From Brachypodium distachyon (lineage: Eukaryota > Streptophyta > Magnoliopsida > Poales > Poaceae), in NCBI RefSeq assembly GCF_000005505.3, contig NC_016131.3:58823355-58887354 (forward strand): a stretch of DNA of 64,000 bases, given 5' to 3'. Positions 48,934 through 60,549 of the stretch are shown here, in pieces. Within the stretch, counting starts at the first letter, position 1. Each line of letters begins with the position of its first letter. The notes under the pieces were generated by a model that did no database searches, was not told the DNA's origin, and worked only from the letters and a program-made list of their open reading frames with translations. The translations under genes were made by a program, and so were the position numbers.

Positions 48934-50220
48934 ATGACCATGTCTTCTCCAATGCAATCATCGTTTCTTCCTGCTACCACTGAGTCAATTGCAATGGCTC
49001 AGGAGGCCAAGGATGCTTCAGAGTCCATTTCAATCCTCTACCGTGTGCTTGAAGATCCGTCTTCTTCTTCAGATGCAGTGAGAACAAAAGAACTTGCCAT
49101 TACAAATCTGACTACCTATCTCACCAAAGAGAACAGAGCAGAGGAGCTTCGGAATCTTTTGACCCAGCTCAGGCCATTTTTTGCTCTGATTCCCAAGGCC
49201 AAGACTGCCAAGATTGTGCGTGGCATCATTGATGCTGTTGCCAAGATACCTGGAACGTCTGATCTTCAGATCTCACTCTGCAAGGAGATGGTTGAATGGA
49301 CCCGTGCAGAGAAGCGTACCTTCCTCAGGCAGCGTGTGGAAGCAAGGCTAGCAAGCCTTCTGTTGGAAAGTCAGGAGTATACTGAAGCTCTTGCCCTCCT
49401 TTCTGGTCTTATCAAGGAAGTCAGGAGGCTGGATGACAAACTGCTTCTCGTGGACATTGACCTTCTGGAGAGCAAGCTGCATTTCTCTCTGAGGAACTTG
49501 CCAAAGGCCAAAGCTTCTCTGACTGCCGCAAGAACTGCAGCGAATGCAATTTATGTCCCCCCAGCACAGCAGGGCACTATTGATCTGCAGAGTGGAATCC
49601 TTCATGCTGAAGAAAAGGATTACAAGACTGCCTACAGTTACTTCTTTGAAGCATTTGAAGGGTTCAATGCACTGGAGGATGCTAAGGCCATCTTCTGCTT
49701 GAAGTACATGCTTCTGTGCAAGATCATGGTCAACCAAGCTGATGATGTTGCAGGAATAATCTCGTCCAAGGCTGGCCTGAAGTACGTGGGTCCTGATGTT
49801 GATGCAATGAAAGCTGTGGCCGATGCCTACTCAAAGAGATCTCTGAAGTACTTTGAAACCGCTCTCCGTGACTACAAAGCCCAGCTGGAGGAGGATCCTA
49901 TCGTCCACAGGCATCTCTCGTCTCTGTACGACACCCTCCTGGAGCAGAACCTCTGCAGGCTGATTGAGCCCTACTCAAGGGTGGAGATCGCGCACGTGGC
50001 GGAGATGATCGAGCTGCCAATCGACCACGTGGAGAAGAAGCTGTCGCAGATGATCCTCGACAAGAAGTTTGCAGGGACTCTGGACCAGGGCGCCGGCTGC
50101 CTCGTCATCTTCGAGGACCCCAAGACGGAGGCCATCTTCCCTGCCACGCTCGAGACCATCTCGAACGTGGGGAAGGTTGTGGAGAGCCTCTACATGAGGT
50201 CGGCCAAGATCATGGCTTGA
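48934..50220 (+). CDS. RPN6: 26S proteasome regulatory subunit RPN6 (PSMD11)
   Basis: A single coding exon of 428 codons starts at 48934 (MTMSSPMQ); the next Met at 48940 is equally possible. Sequence such as AQEAKDASESISILYRVLED, LRPFFALIPKAKTAKIVRGI, RTFLRQRVEARLASLL and YKTAYSYFFEAFEGFNALED is nearly invariant in plant RPN6. The N-terminal two thirds is a helical TPR-like solenoid. Residues about 225-395 form the PCI winged-helix domain (DPIVHRHLSSLYDTLLEQNL; RVEIAHVAEMIELPIDHVEK), and the protein ends in the bundle helix IFPATLETISNVGKVVESLY. RPN6 clamps the proteasome lid to the base and core and is essential. Intact. Confidence 0.97.
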   Translation: MTMSSPMQSSFLPATTESIAMAQEAKDASESISILYRVLEDPSSSSDAVRTKELAITNLTTYLTKENRAEELRNLLTQLRPFFALIPKAKTAKIVRGIIDAVAKIPGTSDLQISLCKEMVEWTRAEKRTFLRQRVEARLASLLLESQEYTEALALLSGLIKEVRRLDDKLLLVDIDLLESKLHFSLRNLPKAKASLTAARTAANAIYVPPAQQGTIDLQSGILHAEEKDYKTAYSYFFEAFEGFNALEDAKAIFCLKYMLLCKIMVNQADDVAGIISSKAGLKYVGPDVDAMKAVADAYSKRSLKYFETALRDYKAQLEEDPIVHRHLSSLYDTLLEQNLCRLIEPYSRVEIAHVAEMIELPIDHVEKKLSQMILDKKFAGTLDQGAGCLVIFEDPKTEAIFPATLETISNVGKVVESLYMRSAKIMA

Positions 50221-50815
50221 GATTTCCTGCTAGCTTGATGTCACCTTATCTGTACCCGATGTCTGTCTCTAGTTAAACCTTGATTTCTGTTACTCCTCAT
50301 CCGGACATGAAATCCTGCGTGTTATATTGTTTTCCCTCCAAATTGTTTGTGTTAGCTAAACAAAGCATGTGTCATGGACAAGAAGAAAACTGTTGCTAGT
50401 TTCTGCATGATGGAAAATTGCAAGTACTGTCAACACTTGTTTTAGTTCCAAACACATATAAACCTTTATCTACACAATCAATATTCTATCTTACGAATGC
50501 CTCTTCATTCCTGGTTGCTGTTGTAACAGCTGCGTGTTGTTTCTTTCAGTATATATATCCCCTTTATTGGCACACAAGTGTTGTTGAGTAGAGAGTATAT
50601 GCTTCCTTGACATGGCATGATACTATTGGTCCAAGCTAACAAGGGTGGTTTAGAGCGTCGCTAGATTTAAGCGGCATCCCTCGTTGCAGCAATGAAGGAG
50701 GGGAGGGGTCAACGGTCAAGGGTGGCTGGGGAAGTTGGACGAGACATGCGGGCGTGCAGTGCATGGGGCTGCGGGAGAAGCGGCCATGAAACGCACCAGA
50801 CCAACCATCCTGTCC
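50221..50815. other. RPN6 3' UTR and LARP6 promoter
   Basis: The first about 250 bases follow the RPN6 stop as 3' UTR. The remainder is upstream of LARP6. A minus-strand open frame across 50709-51218 is only the antisense shadow of the GC-rich LARP6 exon. Confidence 0.45.
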
Positions 50816-50816
50816 T

Positions 50817-50823
50817 TATATAG
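50817..50823 (+). promoter_or_regulatory. TATA box of LARP6
   Basis: CCTTATATAGCC stands about 65 bases before the ATG at 50886, a normal position for a plant TATA box with a short leader. Confidence 0.6.
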
Positions 50824-50885
50824 CCACCCATGGCCGCGCCGTCCATGACCCGTCCATCTCTTGGACACCCACCGTCGCCATCGCC

Positions 50886-53077
50886 ATGGCCAAGGAGACC
50901 AGCGACGCCAGCTCCGAGGCGCCACCGCCGACGCCAATGTCGGCGCCGGCGTCCTTCAAGTTCAACGTGCACGCGCCGGAGTTCGTGCCAATGTCGCCCA
51001 CCGCCGCCGCCGCCAGCCCCATGTCCGCCCCGGCCAGCGGCTACTGCTCGCCATTCCTGGCCCCGGACTGGAGCTTCCTCCATGACCACCATGAGCCTGT
51101 CTTCTTCATGCCCGACTTCAAGTTCGCCGCTGCCGCCGCCGCCGCCAGCAACAGCGCTGGCCAGCCCAAGGCCGGCGGCGGGGGTGGTGGCGCCGCCACC
51201 GCCGTCGACATCGCCCACAAGATCGTCAAGCAGGTCGAGTACCAGTTCAGCGACATCAACCTCGTCGCCAACGAGTTCTTGCTCAAGATCATGAACAAAG
51301 ATTCTGAAGGTTATGGTAAGTACCTAGTTACGAATTAAAATGCTCTCAACATGTATAACATCGATCATCAGCAAAGCACAAAACATTTCACTCTCATATA
51401 TTCAGACAGGTTAGATATGTTATTTTCTTTACAGTTCCCTTGTCGGTCATTTCATCCTGGAAGAAGATCAAGTCCCTGGGAGCAACCAACCAGATGCTGG
51501 TTAAGGCTCTTCGGACCTCCACAAAACTGGTAATGAAATTTAACCTAAATATATAGCCAATTACAACTGTAGTATAACAATTGTAACTAAATTAACATCC
51601 ACAAAGTACATGGAAAACATTCTTCAAATGGGATCATAAAACTATGGCTGCAGATTGTCAGCGACGATGGCAAGAAAGTCCGGCGCAGGCAGCCCTTCAC
51701 AGAGAAGCACAAAGAAGAGCTTCAGGTCACTGATTTACAGTGCTCCAGGATTTCTCTGCCTACCCAGAACTGAATCTTGTTTTCATTACGCAGTCTCGAA
51801 TGATCATCGCGGAGAATTTGCCAGAGGACTCCTCAAGAAACAGCCTCGAGAAGGTCTTCGGCGTCGTCGGAAGGTCAGACAAGGCAATTCCTGCTTCAAG
51901 TTTGCAATTTGCAATTGAGAACAAAACTTAGGAACTGATACATAATCGTGATGTTACGCGAACCATTACCAGTGTGAAGAACATCAAGATTTGCCACCCT
52001 CAAGAGCCTAGCTCGGCGAGGGCTTCCAAGTCAGACACACTAGTGAGTAACAAGGTATATATTTCACCTGCTCAACTCTATTTCTGCTAATTGAGAAGTT
52101 CATTGTCTGCTTAGATCAAATTCAGAACAGTAAACAAATTTTGTGACAGCAAAATTATATTATAACTCTTTTACTTCATGGTGTTGTCAAAGATGCATGC
52201 TCTTGTGGAATATGAGACCTCGCAGCAGGCAGAGAAAGCAGTGAGTATTAACTGCCTCGGTGCAAGCTATTTTCTCAGGAATTCAGATATCACACTGGCT
52301 CTTGCAATTAGTTGACTGATGGGTGTGACACTGTACCTTCAATTTGTTCTCCATGTCAGGTTGAGAAGCTAAACGATGAACGGAACTGGAGGAAAGGCCT
52401 CCGAGTGCGTACAGTGTTGAGGCGTTCCGTAAGAACCTTCTTACAAATCAGTAGTAATCTGCAGCAATGCAGCATCAGTTAGCCATCTTTCTTTTACCGC
52501 AATTTCATGATCATGTTACAGCCCAAGTCAGTAATGCGGCTGAAGCGGCCTGATTTCGACCACTTTGCTGGCTCTGATGACGATTCACCACACTCACAGA
52601 TGTCATCTGACTCCCCGACTTCGGAAGCCGTCCATTCGCCTGAAGCTCATGTAAGCACATCACTGGCTACAGTTCCAGTGCCGATTTCCATTCAGTTAGA
52701 CAGACAGCTGCTCAAGACTTCTCATGTCATGCAAACTGCCCATTTCACAGCCAGAGGATCACCAGAGTGGAGCCAAGAAAGGGTGGGCAAGAGGGCGAGG
52801 AAAGCTGCACGTCACGGCGCCACACAGCCCACAGTCTGCTCCTGCCGGCATCGTCGGCCACTTTGACCCATCAAGCCCTCGCCAGGCATCCCAGAAATCC
52901 CCATTGAGCCCCAGGCAGGTTTCTCAGAAGTGCCCATTCAGCCCCAGGCAGCCCCCGCAGGGCCCGAGGATGCCCGACGGAACACGCGGGTTCACCATGG
53001 GCCGAGGGAAGCCACCAGCATCATCGGTGACAGCCCGGACGGTCGGTGGTCCTCCTCCGGCTCCTGTTCTTGTCTAG
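50886..53077 (+). CDS. LARP6: La-related protein 6 (LARP6), RNA-binding
   Basis: Nine exons join in phase: 50886-51315, 51435-51529, 51654-51725, 51794-51873, 51973-52054, 52193-52240, 52360-52428, 52522-52650, 52751-53077; about 443 residues. Residues about 23-37 (SFKFNVHAPEFVP) fit a PAM2 motif, which binds poly(A)-binding protein. The La motif starts at about 107 (VDIAHKIVKQVEYQFSDINL) and runs through SWKKIKSLGATNQMLVKALR. The RRM-like domain follows (RMIIAENLPEDSSRNSLEKV; MHALVEYETSQQAEKAVEKL). The C-terminal SUZ-C/LSA element is GPRMPDGTRGFTMGRGKP. Plant LARP6 paralogues with PAM2 bind mRNA 3' ends and affect translation, for example in pollen. Exon 1 is GC-rich with Ala and Gly runs. 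Intact. Confidence 0.93.
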
Positions 53078-53729
53078 TTCAGTTCCTGCAGGTTAACTGC
53101 TACATATAGTGTCTTTCTGAGCAATGAACTCGGTATCCCTATGGATACAAGTGGTTGACAAGCTTTTTTGTTATTTTCCTTTTTTTTAAGGCCCTAAATA
53201 AAACTGACTGGCTGTTGTTGTATTCAAATGCAAGGTTGTAATTTTTTTTTTCTTGCTTCACAGAGAGTATGAGATCTTCTGAAAGTAATAGCTTGAATAA
53301 TGCTTAGTAATGGGGAATTGTCATTGCTTTCATTGTTACGTGTCAACACAGCTAAAAGATACTTATAACAATTCATACATGATAGTTTTCTAGATGATCA
53401 AGCATTCATAATTTTTCAGGAGAAACCAACTTCACATGAAAAACTACCCACCAACTCCCTTTTCCACTTGACTAATTTAAGCAGGTTAATATGTACATGA
53501 CTTCCAGAGGCTTATTTTATTGAAAAAGTAATCCTCTCCATCATTTTCTACTGTTAGTAACTTAAATAATATTCACCTCAAAATAAAAGGCACATATCAA
53601 TCTTCATGAGACAGTCAACAGGAACAAACTAGCATGCCGGTGTTTGATTTCACAAAGCAAAGCTGTATAGTTCCACATGAAATTTTTGTGCAAAACTAAG
53701 ATTTTAGCATCATCTAGACAATGGAAAGG
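53078..53729. other. Shared 3' region of two convergent genes
   Basis: LARP6 ends at 53077 and the minus-strand plant-mobile-domain gene ends at 53730. The gap should contain both 3' UTRs. T-rich runs at about 53163-53190 and 53239-53252 are compatible with 3' end signals. Confidence 0.45.
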
Positions 53730-56700
53730 TCAATGCCTTTTTGATCTGGACATAACCTCACCAACATGATCCATGTTCATCACCTGTCTCTGCATGCTCG
53801 CAATTTGCGCCTTTAGTATTTTGATCTCCATCTCCATCCTAGTTTTCTCAGCAATGCGAGAAGTTTGCACATCTTCTAAAATATGAAGTGCACATTGTTC
53901 TTGTCTCCATCGAGAAGTCTCTTCTGGTGGACTTGTCATCAACTCAAGTGCACGATCTCTTCCACTAACCCTCACAGTATCATGCAAGGGCACTTTGATA
54001 TCTTTGCGGACTGGAACTGGTTCCGGAACTCCATGTCGAGAATAATATCCAACACTGTTTATATGTGTTCTGCTTGATGATTCAGAACGTATCCTTCCCT
54101 GTGATTCTTTGATGTCTTTCAGATAAACAGACCTGCCACTATGTATTCTCCTAACCTCTTCAATACTTGGCCTGCCAAATTTACTGGTCTGCCAACCTGT
54201 GTTCACTGGATCAGCGGCATACTTGCCGTATTTTTTTGTCGACTCTTCAGCCCATTCATCATTATTCTCAACCTGGTGATCCATACTTGAAGGAGCAAAG
54301 GCAGCATCCTCTGTGGAGGTTTGCTCTTGTTCAGATGCTTCATCATTCTCTCTACCAATGGAGAACTCCGTTTTATCTTCCAAAATTTCTTGTTTAACTT
54401 GTACCTCGTGTTCAACCTCTGGTTGAAGAGCCCCCTTGGACTCCTTTTTTGAAGTATGATTTGATTTAGAGCCGTCGACCTCTGATTCATTGTAGTCTCC
54501 CAAGGGCACAACCTTCTGCTGGTTCTTGGAAGAAATTTTATCCTGTGTCATATTAACAGTTTGTACCATAGTAGGAGTCTCTTTATTCATTTCTGCGCTC
54601 CCATCAGGTTTTGCTTCACCACATTCAGGTGCATCTGTCTCGACCAAGGTTCTTTTTGTGTTCTTATCTGTCATACGCTCATCCTGCTTCTCCTGGAATG
54701 ATGGTTCATGTGGACAAGATTCATCAGATTTCAATAGGGGAGAGAGAGAGACCCAGAGGAGAGGAAGGTAAAAAGTACATTACCTTCTCTATGCGTAAAG
54801 CACAGTGGTTCCATGTTCCCTCTCTTGACTCACTCCTATCAACCCCCACGATAGTTGGATCTGAATTTGGTTCGCCACTATCAATTGTGGCTGTGTCTTC
54901 CAAAATCCTCACATCTCCAACTCCATGGTGCGGCTTGTCCTCACTTGCCTGCAACTGTAAACAGCGTTGTGAGATTGAATCATAGTTGACGCAAATGGAT
55001 ATTCTGAAAATGCTTTTACCTCAGTACTGCAAGCTTCCTGGTTTTGTATTCCTTCAACAGACTTAGCCATGTTAGCATCCACAGTAACTGCCATGGTATC
55101 CACTACCATATTGGTCACGTCCATCTGTCTTCCATTTCCATCTGTAGTTTCACATTCCGAGCCTATTTCCAATACATGTTCCTGAAAAAGAGCATGATCA
55201 GATTCCAGCAATCAAGGAAAAATTAATATTGCAAGTAGACTCACTTTCTTAATGTCCAAATGTTCCTGGTTCTGTATTCCTTTGGTAGATGTGACATCGT
55301 TAACCTTTGGCTTAGATGAATCAGCTTGAAATTCACTGCAACCAAGCACATTCGCATCTCCTGACATTATCATTTTCTTGTTCTCGACTGTAAGTCCTAG
55401 ATCTTGTCTTTGCCCCATAGTTTGCTGCAAAAAACCAACTATCAGAGGATCCAGGAAAGGTATTCCAGATGGAGATTCTGTAAGAGCACTCACCATGTCA
55501 ACGTCTAAAGCTTCCTGGTTCTGATTTCCTACTGTAGACTGAGTTCCATAAATCTCCATAGTAACCAAATCATTCCATCCACCGTCTGCCATATGGCTGT
55601 CTTCCAGTATTTGTGCCTCCTTGTTCTGACATACTATTCCACAGCCCTGGATCTGTTTCATAGCCACTTCCTGCAAAAGAGAACAGTCACATTAGCTATC
55701 CTATTAGTGAATACAGCGTTAGATTTACAAGCATGCTTACCTCATGCACGACAGTTTTGTGGTCATCTACCCCTTCAATCTCCAAAGCAGCTCCATTAGT
55801 CGATGATTCTTCCTGAGGGCATTGTTTCTCCATCATACCTTCAAAAGAAACTTCCTTCTGCTCTTCTTTTGACTGTTGGCAAGCTGAGCCACATAGCATC
55901 TCACCATTGATTGAATTCTTCAAAGATTCCACTGTATCCTTTTCAAACTCTTCTCCCTGTGCTTGAGTGATTTCTTCAGGATTTTTCTCAACACCTTTCC
56001 TTGTGCGGATCTCGCTTTGTCCATCCACCTGCTCCGCAAGAGTAATTTCCTCAACATAATCATGCATATATTTTTCTGTCAGTGCCTCCCCTTGTTCTTC
56101 TGCCTGTTTAACCCCAAGAGCATCCTCTGTATTCTCTTCGGCGTCTTCTTCCCTTAACATCTTGGATTTCTCCCCTTCTGATTGTTCCACTTGGTAAACC
56201 TTGGACTCATCTACTTCTTTCTCCGGTAAATCCTTGTCACCTGCATTTGGCTTTTCCTGCACCACTTTCTCAATTGATATTTCGTCTCTTAATTTTTCAT
56301 GCTTTACTTGTGGAACTTTTACAATATTGTCTTCAATATCTTCCTTGGCCAAGCACTTGGCTTCATCCTTTGCTGGAAGATCTACTTGCAGGACGTCATC
56401 GGGCCTATCATTATCCCTTCCAGTCCCATTGGCTTGTTCCACTTCGGCATTAACTTCAGGAATTTCCTTGAATATATGAGTATCTTCTGCCACTGGCCCA
56501 TGAGTTTCATCTATTCCTGTGTTTTCCACTTCAGAAATTTGCTCAAACTTCTTGTCTGAATCTCCCTTCATTAAATCCTTTGCATCTTCCATTTCTGCAT
56601 GTGTTACATCAGAAACTTCCTTGAGCTTACCATCAGTATCTTCCTCCATTGGACTGTGAGTAGTGCCCTCCATTGGCAAGTGGGTTCCATCCATTCCTGT

Positions 56701-59700
56701 ATTTTCTAATTCAAAAACTCCCTCAAACTTCTTCTCTGGATCTCCTATTGCCAAATTCTTCACCTCTTCCATTTCTGCAAGCGCTACATCAGGAGTCTCT
56801 ACCATCTTGACATCAGTGTCGTTCTCTATCAGCTCCCTAGCTTTTCCCACTTCTGCATGCCCACCAACTTCAGGAACATCTCCAGATTCCCCATCGGTAT
56901 CTCTCCCTGTTAACCTCTTGCTACCATCCATCTGTGCAAGCCCAGTTTCTGCAGCTTCCTCAGGCTTATCATTGTCAAACTGTGCATGCATCTTTGCCTC
57001 TGCCGTGTCTATATGCTCTACTTCAGTAACTTCATTGTGCTCCTTGTATGCACCTCCCTTTGGCAAGGTATTAATTACTTCTTGTTCTTCATCCTCCACC
57101 TCTGAAACTTCCTTGGGCATATATTCAGGGTCTTTCTTTGCTTGATTCAGATCTTTATCTGCATTCTCCTCTTCAGGAACACCCAAAGAAACAGCAGAAA
57201 TATTATTGTCGGTAACTAGTTCCTCCATTATCTGGGAAACGTTTTCATGCTCACCCTCATTATTGTCTTTTTCGATGAGAGTAATGTCAACTTGGGGAGC
57301 TTCCTGGGGCTTCTGCTCGCTGTCCTTCTTAGACATCTGATTGCTTTCTCCTCCCGTCTCTTCTACACAAGATATCCCCCTCTGCACCTCGGCAACAGAA
57401 TCTAAAGTAGTTTTGCCAGCATTTGTTCCCAGAAGTCCAGCAGCAACACTAATATCCTCCATTATGCATGACATTCCAATATCATTTGCCTGCTGAACTG
57501 GAAGTATTTTACCAGTTAAAGCTAAACCTGCATCAACTCCTTGTTTGCTTCCTGGAACAACTTTAGTAGAGTGACTTGTTCCCTCAGCAGCTCTACCAAC
57601 TACTGAAACTACATTACCTTCGTCAGATACCGCTACAGCACCCTTTCCTTGTTGCTCTTCCATGACTAGAGCAATAACTTCTTCAGGTCTATTCGATATC
57701 TCGCAAGATGCATCAACTGCCAGGTCGGTTTCATTCTCCAACTCCTGAATAACAGTGGTGCCTTCTTCTGGTCTATCTGCGGCATCATTAGACAAGTCTT
57801 CAGGAAGATTGAGTTTTTCACACTCCAGCATCACAGCATCACCTCCTTTGCAGGCACTGGATAAATTTGCGGGCTTATCAACTGTGACAACTTCCTCTCT
57901 AGCATCCTCACTGCAACCGGCATCAGTGAATGGACTATTGCATTCTTCTTTCTCCATAGACACTGGACGTTTAACTTCTTCAGCGCTGTTAGGGGCATCA
58001 AGCGTTTTCCCCACCATCAAGCTGGTATTTTTCATGTTGCTCCATTGATCCTTAGCATATTCATTAAATGTAGAGATTTCAGTAGAAAACACTGCCTCCT
58101 CCTCCTCTTCTTCCTCCTCCTTAATATATGGCTCATTCATTGGATAATCTACATCACATGTTATATATCCCTTCAAACCTGCGCCTTTGTGCTTTGTCCC
58201 AACCAGTGACTTAGCTTTGAAGTTCCCTTTATCTCTTCTATCCAGATTCATATCCCTATCTGTATTCAGATTTACAGCAGGAGTTAGCACCTGCTTCCTT
58301 GGCACAAGAAGTACAACATCATCATTGATAGCTCCAACATTAGGCAACAAGACCGAATCAGATTTTGGGGAGGACCCCCTTTTGCAGCTGCCGCCACCAG
58401 GCCCACTGTTCCCGTTCCTCGCAGCTGCAAGCCAATCTGACAGCTTCGCATCATACAGCTCTTCAAGTTTTCGCTTTTTATCATTATTAGGGGAGATCCG
58501 GGCCTTCTTCATCTTCCGTTCCTTCTCGGCCTCAGCTTCCATGGCTGCCAGTGTCTTCTTCACCTTACGCTTGGAAACCTTCCCTTCCGCAGCAATGCTT
58601 CCTGCCCCAGCATCACGATTAGAAGGTGGCAATGGCTGCCTCCACCACTGTGCGTACCGAGCCGTGACCCCAGGTTCAGAGTGAGGGATGAACATAGCTA
58701 CGTTCTTCCCTTCCAAATCATAGGTCTCCCATCCAATCCCCCAATCCTCAATGGCTCGGTGAACATCCCCGGGCACATCCTGGTCAAGTCCAAACTGCAT
58801 TGCAACACGGTGTGGAAGGTACTGCTCGATGCAATCCATCCCCACGAGCTCACAAGCACGCAAAGAATGCGCGAGCAATAGCAATTTCTCATCCTTGGTG
58901 ACATCGCCGCCACGAACCCAGCCGCCATGCTGTTGAACAGATGTGGTGTATGGCTGCCACACAAAGTTCTCCCCTGAACTGAGGACCTCGCGAATCAAGG
59001 TTGGGCTCATCTTCTTGCTCACATCATGCCAGCGAGCAGCCCTTGGTTCGCCATCGACGACGGGGTTGGCCCTCCCATCCCAGAGCACGGGGAACCTCTC
59101 CCACATCCATAGCTGGAGGATGTAGAGAGGCGCATGAACGGACAAGGGCGACAGCAGCTCCGCATTGCCGCCAGTGGTGCCGGCAGCCACCAGGTAGTTC
59201 TTCATCTCGCGCAGGTCCCGGTAGATTGATGCGAGCACGGCGGGGCCAAGGGCGGCACGGTCGCCGCGCGCCATGCGGACGGCGAGCGGGAAGAGGGACT
59301 GGCGCATGGTGGACTCCGGGTGGCCCGGGAGCACGAAGCGCGTGAGCCAGAGGGCGAGGAAGGCGGCGTGCTCGATGTGGGCGTCCATGTCGGTGTCCGC
59401 CAGGAAGTGCTTCATCCAGGCGGCGTGGTGCGCCTTCTTGCAGGCGCTCCGGTTGAAGCCGAGGCGGACCCCGTTGAGCGCCGCCTCGTCGGGCCGCCAC
59501 TGCGGCGGCAGCGGGGCCGGCACGGGGGAGCCGTCGGCGGGGAACCCCCCCAGCACGGCCACGTCCTGGAGGGTGAGCGTGGCCTCGCCCCAGGGGAAGG
59601 CGAAGGTGCTGGTGGAAGGGGACCAGAAGGAGGCCAGGTGGAGCACGGCGGCGGCGTCGCGCTTGAACCTGTAGGTGGAGGCGAGGACGGCGGCGGAGAT

Positions 59701-59979
59701 CCCGAGCTCCTTCCACAGGCGCTCGTGGATCGGGCGCAGCTTGGCGACCCAGAGCTCCCAGTGGCGCGGCGCGCCGAGCCAGCCGCGGAAGGCGACGCGG
59801 GACTCGGCGGCGGCGGCGGCGGAGGGAGGGGGAGGCGGGCGGAACGGGGCCGGGCCAGGCCCATGGGCGCCGGCGAGAGGCGGGAGGAGGTGGGCCAGGC
59901 GGCGCTCCTCGCCGCCGTCCGTGCGCATGTCCATCGGGAGCTCGTGGACGAGGAGGAGCTCGTCGCCGGAGGAGGACAT
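53730..59979 (-). CDS. Plant-mobile-domain (aminotransferase-like) protein with long acidic tail
   Basis: Six exons join in phase: 59979-55741, 55670-55494, 55424-55245, 55181-55020, 54954-54784, 54692-53730; about 1,963 residues. Residues about 60-440 are a plant mobile domain (PF10536): WELWVAKLRPIHERLWKELG, RFKRDAAAVLHLASFWSPST, FAFPWGEATLTLQDVAVLGG, WMWERFPVLWDGRANP. This domain derives from transposons and occurs in MAIN-type nuclear proteins that affect gene silencing and genome stability. A basic KRKVKK lies at about 475. About 600-1400 is acidic and repetitive (KEVSDVTHAEMEDAKDLMKG; EQISEVENTGIDETHGPVAE). Exons 2-4 end in related peptides (GNQNQEALDVDM; GIQNQEHLDIKK; GIQNQEACSTE). The end is a coiled coil (KTRMEMEIKILKAQIASMQR). 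Intact; precise function unknown. Confidence 0.85.
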
Positions 59980-60039
59980 GGCGACGGCGGCGCCGGTGGC
60001 GAGTCCCTTGGAAGAAGACTGGTGGGTTTAGAGTGAGGG

Positions 60040-60438
60040 GGTTACATCAGTGGACGGAGCCATCAGCCATGGATGCCATGGACAGATCGGATGGGGGTAT
60101 CAAATCTTTCTTCTTCTTGGTCGTCGTCGTCGTCGTCTTCAATGGCCCGATTCCTCCTCTGCCTCTCTCTCTCCCCTCGTCGTTAATGGTGGTGCCTGCC
60201 TGCCATCGTGTTTATGGGGGGTGCGCGGCTTTCAATTCTTGTTTATTCTGTCACGTAAGGATTTCGCTTGTTTTCCATGAAAGATGATCTTTTTACTTAC
60301 TCGTTTCTCGTTGGTATGGTAACGAACAAATAAATGGAATTACTCCATGCACTTTACACTTTTTCATAAAGATTTTGAAATGAGAAACGGTACGAAAAAA
60401 CATGAATTTACATGAATATAAATATATCTTATCTTATA
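60040..60438. other. Promoter side of the plant-mobile-domain gene
   Basis: It contains a (GTC)n microsatellite at 60119-60138 and otherwise no recognised feature. Confidence 0.4.
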
Positions 60439-60549
60439 CTCCCTCCGTCACATAATAAGTGACGAAATATTACATGCATCTAAACGTTTTTTTATATAAA
60501 TATATTCATATTTGAAAAAAATTGAGTCACTTGATATGAGACGGGTCGC
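60439..60549. mobile_element. Stowaway-like MITE, decayed right end
   Basis: The left terminus CTCCCTCCGTCACATAATAAGTGAC is paired with the inverted GAGTCACTTGATATGAGACGGG. TA precedes the left end. The right end has lost the expected GGAGGGAG. Confidence 0.7.

Noticed and set aside
50709..51218. Minus-strand Gly/Arg-rich frame
   Set aside because: Shadow of LARP6 exon 1, which has a TATA box, La motif and in-phase splice sites on the plus strand.
59024..59864. Alternative minus-strand frames within the plant-mobile-domain exon
   Set aside because: They are out-of-frame readings of the same GC-rich exon. The 1,413-codon frame carries the conserved domain.
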